The notes under the pieces were generated by a model. The model was not told the DNA's origin. It did not search any database and was given only the letters and a program-made list of their open reading frames with translations. From Ochotona curzoniae (taxonomy: Eukaryota; Chordata; Mammalia; Lagomorpha; Ochotonidae): a stretch of 64,000 nucleotides of DNA. Location of the stretch: assembly GCF_017591425.1 (NCBI RefSeq), contig NW_024466599.1, positions 69,792,501-69,856,500 on the forward strand, written 5' to 3'. Shown one piece after another: positions 63,550-64,000 of this stretch (within the stretch, counting starts at the first letter, position 1; the number at the start of each line of letters is the position of its first letter). A program made the position numbers and the translations under genes.

Positions 63550-64000
63550 TTTTCTTGTAAAAAGAAATTATTAAGAAGACAAAACAGCAAGTCACAGATT
63601 GGGAGAAAATAATTGCAAAATGTAAATCTGACAAAACCCTTACCTAACAAAATATAAAAACAACTTCCACAAATTAGCAACTCAATAAAATCATACAAAA
63701 CACTGAGCAAGCATGCAACTAAAGGGGACATATGGATGGCAAATTAGAAAATGAACAATTGTTCAAAATTACCAGTCATTAGGGAAATGCAACTTAAAAT
63801 TAAAATATATGCTTATGAGAATAGCTATCCTATTGTAATAACATGGGAGAAAACAATGGGTGTGTGGAGAATGGGGAGAGAGGATAGGGAGGTGGAGGGG
63901 GGAAATTCCTACACCTACAAAACCATGTCATGGAAAATAACAATAACAATAAAAATACAAAATAAAGGAAATGGCATAAATTTTAAAAAGCATTTATCTA
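63550..64000 (+). repeat. L1 ORF2 end with lagomorph-type 3' terminus
   Basis: CAGCAAGTCACAGATTGGGA, GAGAAAATAATTGCAAAATG, CATTAGGGAAATGCAACTTA, then a G-rich stretch near 63860-63905 and CCTACAAAACCATGTCATGG with an AATAACAATAAAAATAC tail to about 63965. The last 35 bases are A/T-rich and unassigned. Confidence 0.6.

Noticed and set aside
51805..64000. Further upstream TSGA10 exons
   Set aside because: I scanned the minus strand for the coding text expected just before Leu205 and found none; the region is intron and repeats. A short diverged exon cannot be fully excluded.

Overview
This is a mammalian nuclear window and almost certainly lagomorph. It is saturated with tRNA-derived C-type SINEs that open with a GGGCCCGGCGCGGTGGC-like head and close with a CCAATAAAAATAAATAAATCTT-like tail. 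The sequence style of the young copies points to a pika (Ochotona) rather than a rabbit. The species call is inference from repeat style. There is no prokaryotic-type operon, CRISPR array or phage.

The one real protein-coding gene is on the minus strand and runs almost the full length. It is the 3' part of TSGA10 (testis-specific gene 10, a coiled-coil sperm-tail and centrosome-related protein, paralogue of CEP135). Eleven coding exons were placed to the base with GT-AG junctions: 51689-51804, 48481-48635, 43696-43751, 42500-42668, 39811-39921, 35532-35717, 21077-21286, 13535-13737, 11068-11172, 10435-10584 and 3851-3875. They join in one open frame of 1486 nt and encode the last 494 residues plus stop, equivalent to residues 205-698 of the 698-residue human protein as I remember it, with no net indel. 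A short 3' UTR with an AATAAA at 3566-3571 follows. The 5' exons and promoter lie beyond the right edge; I found no further exon between 51805 and 64000.

Everything else is intronic or flanking repeat. About fifty SINE copies or fragments of several ages are present, some nested, some in tail-to-tail pairs, several with clear target-site duplications. Old L1 (L1M-like) pieces occur on both strands, with lagomorph-type L1 3' ends. There are L2 remnants, an MLT1-like solo LTR inside an L1, MER5-like hAT remnants, a GAAA microsatellite, and a processed, broken ARPC5 pseudogene (54390-55300, minus).

The least explained sequence is a GC-rich, degenerate, two-level tandem array at about 16880-19650 in the TSGA10 intron. 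It ends in a module shared with a shorter neighbour at 16115-16530, which suggests an unnamed composite mobile family. Two small but clear oddities are a 29-nt, 5'-only tailless SINE fragment with a 15-bp target duplication (12032-12090) and a SINE whose pol III A-box octamer is repeated six times (45714-45761). I did not find a convincing new biological system beyond these.
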